The notes beneath the pieces are model-generated. The model saw only the letters and a program-made list of their open reading frames with translations, made no database searches and was not told where the DNA came from. From Diospyros lotus (taxonomy: Eukaryota > Streptophyta > Magnoliopsida > Ericales > Ebenaceae), in contig NC_068351.1 of NCBI RefSeq assembly GCF_014633365.1, positions 14,390,907-14,454,906 on the forward strand: a DNA stretch of 64,000 nucleotides, written 5' to 3'. Made by a program: the position numbers and the translations under genes. Of the stretch, positions 48,893 through 60,800 are shown one piece after another (position 1 is the first letter of the stretch; each line of letters starts with the position of its first letter).

Positions 48893-51800
48893 GTAAGAAA
48901 TACCAAATTCAATTATCATTTTCTTGATTGCATCAATGAGAAAAAAATGTGGAATAAAATGAAAAGTACAGTGGCTGATGATATACTTCTATAATGTAGA
49001 CTGGTGATATTTTGAAGTAATTATGATTATTTGGGAAGGCGTGTAATGTTCAGATTTTGTTCCTCTCAAGTTATTGTTTGTAGGATTTGGTGATTGATGA
49101 TGCTTCTCCCATGGGTTTTAATTATTCTATGATTGTCATGCTGTAGGGTTGGGTCTTCTTCTTCAGTTTATTGGGCATTACACCTTTAGCAGAGCGTCTG
49201 GGTTATGCAACTGAGTAAATATTTGGTTTCTCCAATTAATCTTTAGCATTTCTTCTTGTTGTTGTTGATTCTCGCTTCGTTTGTAGCAAACTAATATGTT
49301 CACTTGCCAATGTTCTGCAGGCAGCTAGCCTTCTATATAGGGCCAACAGGTATATTAATTATTTTCCCATGCTTTTTCCTTATAAAGGACAAAAACTTAA
49401 AATTTTTGGATTATAGTATGGATCATCATGATGAGGATGCACTTGATATGGAAATTGATCTTCAATATATCTTATTCACAATTGTTCCATGAGATTCTGA
49501 GCTCATTCTTTAGAAGTATATAAGTTGATTGATTAAATAAAGTCTCATTTGGAATATTTGAACATCAGAATCTGCATTTATATGCAATGACATTGAGGAT
49601 ATGTCTCTCCTTTTCTAATCCTCCATCTTGCATTTTCTTTTATAGGGAGATGATAAGTTCTGTTGCCATGAGAGGCACTGTCCCTGTGAAATTGGTTTCC
49701 TGCAAACTATTTTCTGAAGTAGTAATATAGTTAGACCTCTCGAGAGTTCATTTAAGAGATTTAGAAAAGAAAATGATACTTGCAAAATGGCAATCTGTCT
49801 TCCATTTTCTAAGTGAATAATAATAAATCTTGTGACAATCAATTGCTATTTATCATTAATGTTAATGAACAATGTTATGTTATTGTGGGTACGCGTGGCA
49901 CCTTTGCAAGTGGCAGCCCTCATATCTCCATCTCAAGAATTGAATTCATGTGGGACTCCATGTGTCAACCTTGTGCAAAAAATGTCATATTCTCTCCTTA
50001 TGTGAATCAAGCTCTTAGCAAGCTATAGCATAGTGCATATGGTGACAATGGACCATTACTAAAGTAGACGATGTGATGCCTCGTGGGTCATTGTACAAAC
50101 TCTTCACCCTTGCACTTTGTTGGACACGCAGGAGACCTCCTCAACTAGGTTGAGGGAACCTTATACCAGTGCTCTATGATTTCCTACCTTTTGTAAGGAC
50201 TCTTGAGAAATATATATATATTTTTTTTGGCTCAACTCTTGGATCAAAATGATTAAATGTACATTTCTGTGTGCTTATGCACTCCTTCTTAACAAATGCT
50301 CTTTTATGAATGATATCTGTGGCTCCTGAGCCTGGTCTTGCAATGGGTGACTGATGATGAGGTGAAGGCTGTGTTGTCTGGAGCAGTAGTAAGTTGTTAC
50401 ATTTGGATGGTATTTAGTAGAGGTGATGGATGTGGAGGATGAATTCTTTGCACCATTAAATGCATGAGGAGATGCCTACAAGACCAAGATTGCTGTTATG
50501 AGGCAAGTATTGCTGCAACCACAAGAAGTTTGATGGATATTGCTATGGAGGTCCATGAAATGTATGCCTTGACAACAAAGCACAGGGATAAGCTGCCCGC
50601 AAACCCATCAGGTTGGTTGGATCTCACCTGGTTAGGTCCCTGTATCGATAGGGAAGCAAACCTCATTGTATCTATTCAAGGACTTTGATGCACTATAAGG
50701 AAGCAGATCCATATAAAAAAATGTGTCTTTGAAGCAAATGCTTGAACTTTAGGGGTAGTTCAGGAATTTGTGGTCTCTACTGCTTAGGTGGAAACACTGT
50801 GGTAGTGAAGTTAATATTTGCTAATTCAAACAAGCATCACTAATGTGCTGCATCCTCCAGTTTCAAAATGAAGAAGCCTCATTGAAGGCAAGGAGGTTCT
50901 GCAACCTTATTATAGTGAACAAATGATGAATGGCACTTGTATCGATAGAGTTCTCATAGTGAAGGTAATGAAGTGCACCGAACAATGAGTGTCTGGTGGA
51001 GTGCTTGAGTAGAGAGTTCGGTCGATAAAGCCAATGAGATAATGCAAGCATCATTGGTAGTTTACCTTTGTGAATTTAGAATCAATATGAGAGATTATCA
51101 AAACTTCAAGTAGTGAGTTTTGTTAGGAAAACCAATGTCATAATGCAAGCATCTTTATAATAATGGCCCATTGGTAGTTTGCCTTTGTGCTACGATTACT
51201 CAAATTAGAATCAATCCATATGGGGAGAGATTATGAAAACTTCTTCACATAGTTACCTGGTTTGTGGAATTGATATGAGGATATGGTATGCCACTTTGCC
51301 TAGAATTCAATACAAGGATCCTAGGCTTCTTTGCTTCAAGCTCTACAAGAATATATGTATATGTTTAGCCTACTGACCCTTTTAGTGCCCAAAGGAAAAG
51401 GCCACTATCTTCACGAAAAAGAGAGCCCATTTTGTGAACAAATAAGAAGGCCCACCCTCCCATTTATTTCTCTCCTAGGCTTCGTTTCGATGTACAATAT
51501 TTTTCTCAATGTAAAAGCTCAGTTTAGCCAAGCCTTGAAAGTAGTTTATTCAAAAGACCATCTTCTAGTCTTCATCTACATCGAAAAAGAGCAAAGTGAT
51601 TTGCTTCCTTTTTTCCTCAAGGATGAGGACAAAAATGCCCTAACCAGGGAGACTTGGTTCCATCACACATCACGGACTAGACAGACAAGCATTGGTCAAA
51701 GCCCAAAAAGCCACTTACTATTGAAGTCTCCGTCTCCTGATGGGGAAGTCGTATTAATTGCCTTCAATTCACCTCTAAAGGTGCTTGCTTAGAAGGAGAT

Positions 51801-54800
51801 GCTACCACCCTAAACTAAAAGGATTTCCTCTTTTGGGAAGGAAAGTCAACAGTTCTAGAGCTGATTCTTTTAAAGAGCTACTTTGCACTAAGTGATTGAC
51901 TAGCTATCGAAATGCCCATTTGAACTAGAGCTTGGTTCGCTCGATTGATTGAAGACTACTTTGTTTGCATTGGTACATAAAGAGAAGGCTACATGGGTCC
52001 CAACGTTCAAGCTCCATCCCACATTTTTGGTGTTTGGTTGACCCCCCCCCCCCCCCAAAAAAAAAAAAAAAAAAAAAAATGGAAAACATTTTTATAATGA
52101 GAATTACATCAAAGGATGTAAAATGATTTACCAATTCAAAATCTGTATTATCATTTTCTTATTTACACCAGAGCTAATAAATTGTTTTTTTTTCTTTTAT
52201 CAAAACATCTTGTGATGTATCTATATGCATTTATCTACAAGTACATATATACACAATGTGTATACTTACATGTATATAAATATAAATACATACATATTCA
52301 TACATGCACGTACATATAGATACATACACATGCACACACATGTACATATACGTACATACATACACATACACACAAATATATATTCATACACATACATATA
52401 TGCACACACATGCATATACACATACCCATGCACACAAATATACATACATACATGTATATATGCATACGTACACACTTACATATAAATACACAAGTGCGCG
52501 CACACACACATATATGTTTATTTATGTACCTATAGCTAATTTTTGAAAAATATTTTACCATGCAAACCAAACACCATAAAATAAGGTAAACAATATTTTT
52601 TGTCTAAATATTTTAGATTGAAAAATATTTTCCAATTTAAAATGTTTTATGTTGAAATAGACACAGCTTTATTCTCATGAGATTAGAGATGCCTTAAGTT
52701 AGTGTTTTGACTCTTGAGAAACAGAGTAGAGGAGGCAGCGAGAAGCTAGCTGAGAAGGCATTGCAGGCTGTCATAACCTTAAGGGTATTTTTTTGTAATA
52801 GAGACTATAGATGAATAAGCAGTTGTACTAAACAGTTATCGCTTTAGGCACTTGTGCCTATTTGGTTACGTTATAACAATCGAGGGTAATAGCCTATAAA
52901 AAGGCCATGTACGGAGGATGGGGGATCATCAATGAAGAGATCGATTCTTTTCCTCTAATTTCTTTCCCTCTCTCTAATTCTCCTTCTTCTTTCAAATTCT
53001 CCATCCATTTTCCTATATGTTCTATAATTCTAGAATTGGCCAAGCCTCAGATTAGAGACATGACATTTTGGTATTAGAGTCGTCGGTCCCTAACGAAGTA
53101 ATAGCGATAGGAGCGAAATGAATTACGGTCTATCAGTGCAATGTTTGGTGATTGGATTAGACGATGGCATGAGGAACAAGGCTAAAACAATTGGAGTCTA
53201 GAATGGAAGCGCTAGAGTTTGGGATGACTCAGACACACGAGACAGTCACTGAAAGTTGGGAAGATGTGGCTGCAATTAGAGATGGCATGCGGGATGACAT
53301 CTTGGGAGAGCATGCAACGTGAACTAGAAAGGCATTGGGAGACTATGGAGCAGTACGGCTAGAGGATTAACAACATGTTTTGCATGTTGTTGTTCTTACC
53401 TCAATTTTAGTTGCCTCTAGAATTTCCTCCAAGAATCATAGCCAATTTTTATCTAGCTGGACAGCGCATACTTCCAAGGCCTCAAGGAGTGACAAAAGCA
53501 GAGGAATTGTAGGACATGGGGCCCGGTGTTCAGGTAAGAGAATTAAATCCGCATGTTAGTAATCTCACACCATTGCCAAAGTTAGAAATACTTTTATTTA
53601 ATGGATCCAGGCTGAGGTGGTGGATCCATTGGTGTGAGTGTTTCTTCCAAATCTATAATGTGGCCAAACCTTAGAGAATTACCTTGGCAACAACCTATTT
53701 CCAGGGGTGGTTTCAATCTAGAAGGGTTGAGACATGTTGGATTGATTTTGCTGAAGAATTGTGTAAAAGATTTGGAGAAAAGAATATGACGGATGTAATT
53801 GAAGAGTTTAATAAACTCAAACAGGAGGGAACAATTACTGTTGAAGATAATGAGGGGTTGAGATAATGCCTTTGTGTGCGAGTTTATTATTTCCGTGTAC
53901 TTAGTGTGTTATTTGTTATTTTCCTATGCTGTTAGTTTCTGATTTCATAAGGCGGTTGATTTGTTATGAGCTGCCTATATAAAGGCAGCTCATGATGTAT
54001 TATTTGTTGGCTGTTATTCTAATCAAATAAGTTTCTAGCCTCGCGATTTCCTTAACCTTGGTTTTTCAACACTTCTATCCTAGGGTTTACTTTTCTCACA
54101 CGATATCAGAGCTTTATTTGTTTAATGGCTTCGAATCAAGCTAACAGCTCCTCCTCTACTCCTTCTCCTCCTCAATCGACATCAATTCTGTCGACTGCTT
54201 CTCAATCGGACTTTGCTGCAGTCTCCAAAGCGTTTAGCTTCATTCCGTTGAAATTGGACTCTAAGAACTATATCTTCTGGAAAGCACAAGTTCTTGCGAC
54301 AATTCGTGTGTTCGACTTGGTTTCGTTTCTAACTAAGTCCTCTTCTCCGTCTAAGTATATTGCGAATCCAAATGGTGATGAGATGACGGTTAATCCTAAA
54401 TATATGGCCTGGCTTCGGTTTGATCAGTTACTCCTCGGCTAGCTTTTCTCTACGATTACTGAAGAAGTCTTGGCGCAGGTGATTCAATGTGAATCATCTG
54501 CTGGGGTATGGCTCTACCTTGAAAATTTGTATGCTAGACAAACAATAGCCAAATCTTTTAAGTTGAAGCAACAGTTAAGATCGGTTAAGAAGGGTGATAT
54601 GTCGATTAATGACTATGTACTGAAGTTAAAAACAATTAGTCATTCCCTTGCGGCTATAGGAGAGCCTTTAAATGATAATGAATTGTTGCTTGCAATTCTA
54701 AATGGTTTAGATCAGGACTTTGATACTGTTGTCAGCTTGATCACTTACCAAATGGACGAGATTGATTTGGAAAAGGTTCAGTACTTACTACTTATGCATG

Positions 54801-57800
54801 AACAACGGTTAGCTGTTAAGAATGTACCATTACCAGTAAGTCAGTTTGATTCATTACATTCATCGATGAGTGTTAATATGGCATCACATTCATCTGGTGC
54901 ATCAAATACTGGTAATGCTGGTTATAATCAAGGAGGATTTTCATCGTGAGGCGGTGGTTCTGGTTTTAGAGGAGGTCGAGGCAGAGGTAGAAACTCTAAT
55001 AGGCGGATTTACTGCCAACTGTGTGGTAAACCAGGACATTTTGTTGACAAATGCTATTTTCGGTTTGATAAGAATTTTACTTGAGCTAATCAAGGTTTTG
55101 GTCGATCTTCTAGTGTTGGATTTAATACTGGAAACAACTTTGGTCCAAGTGGTGCTTATATGGCAACCTTTAGTGATTCTAGTGGAGGCTACACTCAAGA
55201 CATGGGTTTAGTAACAGCTTTACCTTGTGACAGTGTTCCGAAACCTTTTGCTCCTCATGAACACTGTTCTACAAACTCTTCTTTATCCGATCCAGCTTGG
55301 TTTGTTGACTCCAGTGCTACAAATCATATTACCTCAAGCCTTCAAAATTTGTCTTTACACACATCTTATCATGGTGGTGATAGAGTTACAATCAGCAATG
55401 GTAAGCAATTGCCCATAACTCATGTTGGCACTGGTATTTTACATACAAAATTGCCTCCTAATTCCTTTCTTTCTATTCCTAACATTCTGCATGTTCCTAG
55501 TATGCAGAAAAATTTGCTTAGTGTTTCTCAACTTACTAGAGATCATAATATGGTAGCTGAATTTCACTCTAATGTGTGTTTTGTTAAGGACAAATGTACC
55601 AGGAAGGTGCTACTTCAGGGACATCTTAAAGATGGGCTATATCGGCTTGTTTCAGCTCCTTGTTCAGCTGTGAACAACACTCCAGCTTCATCTCTAGCTT
55701 CTTATCGTCCTAATTCAGCTTGTGTTTCTTTGGATACATGTAATAGAAATAAATCATGTAATAGACAGATTTCATTTTCTCATGAACTGTCCAAAAATGT
55801 AAATGTAGCTCAGCATTCACATGTTTGTCAGGATTGGCACAATAGGTTAGGCCATCCTTCGTTACATGTTCTTCAAAAAGTGTTGAATAAAATTGGAGTT
55901 TCTTGTTCTTCTTCCAATTTGTCATTTTGTGATTCTTGTCGAGTTGGAAAGTTACATCAACTTCCATTTTCTACTCATGAAATTACAGCTACTAGTCCTT
56001 TGCAGCTAGTATATTCTGATCTTTGGGGTCCAGCACCTATGCTGTCTACAGAAGGTTTTCGGTATTATATAGTTTTTGTGGATGCTTACACTAGATACAC
56101 TTGGTTATATCCTCTCAAGCTTAAATTTGATGCCTTGTCTGTTTTTGTCACTTTTCATAAGCTTGTTGAAGTTCAATTTCAAACTAAAGTTCAAGCTTTT
56201 CAAACGGACAATGGGGGAGAATTTCGAGCTTTCTTACCCTATCTTCATGCTCATGGCATTCAGCCCCGATTTACTTGTCCTCATACTCATCAGCAAAATG
56301 GTATTACTGAAAGAAAACATCGACATATCACTGAAATGGGTTTAACCCTTTTGTCTCATGCTAACATGCCATTGAAGTTTTGGGTGGAAGCTTTTTCTAC
56401 TGCTGCTCATTTGATCAACATTCTACCTTCTTCTTCAATTCAGTTTAATACACCTTTTGAAAGGTTGTATCACAAACCACCCAACTATCATTTTCTTCAA
56501 CCATTTGGCTGTGCATGTTTTTCCTTTCTACGTCCTTATAATAGGCATAAGCTTGATTTTCATTCTACTAAGTGTGTTTTTCTAGGATATAGCTCCACAC
56601 AAGCTGGTTATAAATATCTTCATCCATCTGGTTGAGTTTATGTGTCTCGACATGTTCAATTTAATGTTCATGAATTTCCTTATTCTAAAGTTTTTTCTTC
56701 AGCTAATGCTTCAGTTCATGTGCCTTCTGGCATGACACAAAATAATCTGTCTTTAGATTTCTTGCTGCCTATTTCTTCTTCATCTTCTCATTGTAGGTGT
56801 CCTCTAGCAGTTCAATCCTCTCCTGCATCAGTGCTTTGTCCTTCCAACACTACAACATCAGTTGCCACATTCTCTAGTCCGTTCTTTAATCTAGTTGTTT
56901 CAAATTTCTCTTTACCAGCTTCTCAGCCTAAAATTCCAAAGTATAAACTTCCTCCCGCTCCTTCAATTCATCCCATGGTTACTCGCCTTAAAGCAAAACA
57001 TCCTTCTTTTTCTACCTCTCCTCATGCCCTGGTAAGCTCCCTTGAACCCAGTTCTGTCAGTGAGGCTCTATTAGACTCACGATGGGTTCAAGCTATGAAA
57101 GAGGAGTACACTGCACTTCACCGAAACCATACATGGGACTTGGTTCCTTATTCAAAGGATATGAATCTCATTGGTTGTAAATGGGTCTTTAGGGTTAAGT
57201 TTAAACCTGATGGATCCATTCAAAAGTATAAAGCTTGATTGGTTGCTAAAGGATTTTTACAAAATCCGGGTGTGGACTATGCAAAGGCTTTCAGCCCAGT
57301 TGTGAAAGCACCCACAATTCGCGTATTGTTTTCCTTAGCTGTTGCCTTTGGCTGGGAAATACAACAAGTAGATGTTAATAACGCCTTTTTGAATGGTGAT
57401 TTGGCGGAAGATGTGTTTATGGCGCAGCCAGAAGGGTTTGTAAGTACTGCCGCTCCTACTCATGTCTGCAAATTAAGGAAGTCTCTCTATGGCTTAAAGC
57501 AGGCTCCTAGGGCATGGTACAACAAGTTAAAGGCAGCTTTGCTTGGTTGGGGTTTTGTTCGATCTGTCTCAGATGCCTCTCTGTTTATTAAAAGGACTGA
57601 TGCTTATGTGCTGTTTGTATTAGTTTACGTTGATGATATTCTTCTTACAGGATCTAATCCTATTGCTTTACAAGCTTGTATTCATGACTTGGATAAGCAG
57701 TTTGCTCTTAAAACCCTAGGAGCTATTAATTACTTCCTTGGTTTTGAGGCTCATAGGACTAACAGTGGGTTTAATCTTACACAGTCTAAGTATGCTCTTG

Positions 57801-60800
57801 ATTTGCTGACAAAGGCTGGTTGACAGATTGTAAACCGTGTGAGACTCCAATGACTGCTGGTGTGTCATTAACTGATGAAGGAGAGGTGTTTACTCGTCCA
57901 ACTGTATATAGAACCATCATAGGCTCACTGCAATATTTGACCTATACAAGGCCTAATATTGCTTTTGCTGTTAATAAACTGAGTCAGTTTTCAGCTTGCC
58001 CTAAGTCTCAGCATTGGATTGCTTGTAAAAGATTGCTGAGATATATCAAGGGTACAGTCGATATGGGTCTCTTTTTCTCTTCATCTCCTAGTGATTTGTC
58101 TTTGGCTGTGTTTACCGATGCAGATTATGCTGGTTGCAGGGTTACTAGAAGGAGTACTAGCGGTTTTTGTGTGTATTTGGGTAGTAATCTCATTGTTTGG
58201 GGTTCTAAAAAGCAGTTAGTGGTTGCTCGCTCAGTGGGAGAAGCTGAATATCGAGTTGTGGCTTTGGGAGTAACAGAATTGCTATGCCTCAAGTCTTTGT
58301 TTGCTGAATTGGGCTATCCGGTTAGCACAATTCCTATTGTTTGGTGTGATAACTTGGCTGCGAAAAGTATGGCAGAAAATCCAGTTTTTCATTCTCGAAC
58401 AAAACATGTAGGTGTTGATGTTCATTTCGTTCGAGAGAAGGTTGAAAATAGAGAAGTAGAAATTCGGTATGTTCCTACATCCGATCAAGTGGCTGATATT
58501 CTCACCAAGAGTCTGTCTAGAGATAGATTCAAGCTGTTGTGCAGTAAGCTTGGATTAATTAGTACTCCTATTTGTGCTGATGGTGTTATAGCAGTTAAGA
58601 AGTTGCCAGAGCTTTATTTGAAGGGGAATGTTGAAGATAATGAGGTGCTTGATTTGAAGGGGAATGTTGAAGATAATGAGGCATTGAGATAATGCCTTTG
58701 TGTGCTCGTGTGCGAGTTTATTATTTCCGTGTACTTAGTGTGTTATTTGTTATTTTCCTATGCTGTTAGTTTCTGCTTTCATAAGGCGGTTGGTTTGTTA
58801 TGAGCTGCCTATATAAAGGCAGCTCATGATGTATTATTTGTTGGCTGTTATTCTAATCAAATAAGTTTCTAGCCTCGTGATTTCCTTAACCTTGGTTCTT
58901 CAACACTTCTGTCTTAGGGTTTACTTTTCTCACAGTTACAAAGTATTTGGAGAAGTTTAAGGAGTTAGGAGCCCTATTGTGGAATGCTCAACACCCCTCA
59001 CTAAGCAATATTTTGTGTCAAGTCTTATTAGTGACCTTAGGGATGAATTGAGATCCATGGTGAAAATGATGATGCCCTCTACCGTTAGACAAGCAACAAA
59101 GAAGGCTATGGTGACAGGGGTGGCTTCACGCCTACCTAAAGGGAATCAACATGCCCTGGCAATCAAGAACCCCATCGTGGAACATAGGAGGCAATTGGGA
59201 TTATGTTATAAGTGTGGAGACCGATATAGCCCAGGCCATCAATGCAGAAGGCAATTTTTAAACATGGAAGAAGAAGAAGAAGAAGAAGAAGAAGAAGAAG
59301 GAGATAGAGACAGTGGAGATGCTGCAGAGGATACCCTTGAGGAGGACCAAGGAGATGAAGGGGGAGAAATCTCATTTCACGCATTGAATGGGGGACCTAT
59401 GAGAAAAATTATCAAGGTAAGGGGACAGGTAGGGAGGAGAAGGATCATGGTATTGATAGACAGTGACAACACTCACAACTTCTTGAATGAAGCAACTACC
59501 ACTGAATTGGGGTGCAAACTCATGGTTACTACTTGTTTATTAGTCACAATGGCTAACGAAAATAAGATGTATAACCATTACAGGTGTGCCAACTTCAAAT
59601 GGATGATGCAAGAGCAGGAGTTCACTGCTGAGATGAGAATCTTAGAACTAGGGGGTTATGATGTAGTCCTCGGTGTGGATTAGATGAGGACAATGAGTCT
59701 CCTGACCTTTGACTTCAACAAATTGGAAGTCACGTTGGACATTGAAGGGAAGAAACTGACATTGAATGGTAGCTTGGAAGCAAGGGAGTGTAAGGTGTTC
59801 ACTGACAAAAGGCTACAAAAGCTAATATCTAAGGGGAAAGGGCAGATATTCCAGATGTTCTCAATTCAGGCTATGGAAATGGGTGCAGATGAACAAAGGG
59901 AGCCCTATTGCCAATGACTCCTTTGCAGAGGTAACATACCCTAAAGCTCTACAATTACTACTGTTGGAATTTAAGGAATTATTTGTTGAACCCTTGTCTT
60001 TACCACCAAATGGACCCTTCGATCACTCTATCCCACTCATACCTAATTCTAAACTAGTAAATACCCGATCCTACTGGTACCCACCTATCCAAAAGGATGA
60101 AATTGAAAAGCAAGTCAAAAACATGCTTAATACTTCAATAATCTAGCTTGTCGGAGCCCATTTGCTTCCCCCGTTCTTCTTGTCAAGAAAAAAGATGGCT
60201 CCTAGCGTTTTTGTAGAGATTACTGCCAGCTTAATGCCCTTACTGTGAAAAATAAATTTTCTATACCTATAATTGAGGACCTACTAGATGAACTCAAGGG
60301 GGCTACCATTTTCTCCAAATTAGACCTCTGTGCAGGGTATCACCAAATAAGAATGAACTTTGTTGATATCCCAAAAACAGGTTTCAGGACCCCCTAGGGC
60401 CTATATGAATTTAAGGTAATGCCCTTTGGGCTTACCAATGCCCCAACCACTTTCTAAGCCTTGATGGACCAAAAAAAATATCAGTTATGCTGGAATGGAC
60501 GAGACCCTCGTCTATCAGGGAATTACGGGGATTCCTAGGTCTAACTGGGTATTACAGGAGATTCATATAGCATTATGGAATGATAAGTAAGCCCTTAACC
60601 GAACTACTCAACAAGGATAACTTTTAAGTGGAACTCGCAAGTAGAGGTAGCATTCCTTACACTTAAAAAGGGCTATGACACAAGCTTTGGTCTTAGCCTT
60701 ACTCGATTTCTCTAAACCTTTTGTGGTTGAAACGGATGCTGGTGACAATGGGTGGGAGCGATATTGGTGCAAGAAGGGAGACTAATAGCCTATATTAGTC

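Larger units (their letters stand above)
53839..58934 (+). mobile_element. Copia retrotransposon (Ale/Retrofit-like) nested in the chromovirus
   Basis: LTRs at 53839-54100 (262 bases) and 58665-58934 (270 bases, with an 8-base insertion) differ at about 8 other sites (about 97% identical). Flanks are ATTAC (53834-53838) and GTTAC (58935-58939), 4 of 5 identical; the interrupted Gag frame is consistent with GTTAC. A primer binding site, ATATCAGAGC, follows the left LTR after two bases. Size, short LTRs and Gag style point to the Ale lineage. Confidence 0.93.

Noticed and set aside
52225..52570. Open frames on both strands rich in Tyr, Thr, Cys and Met
   Set aside because: They are by-products of a TACA/CATA simple repeat, which rarely contains stop trinucleotides.
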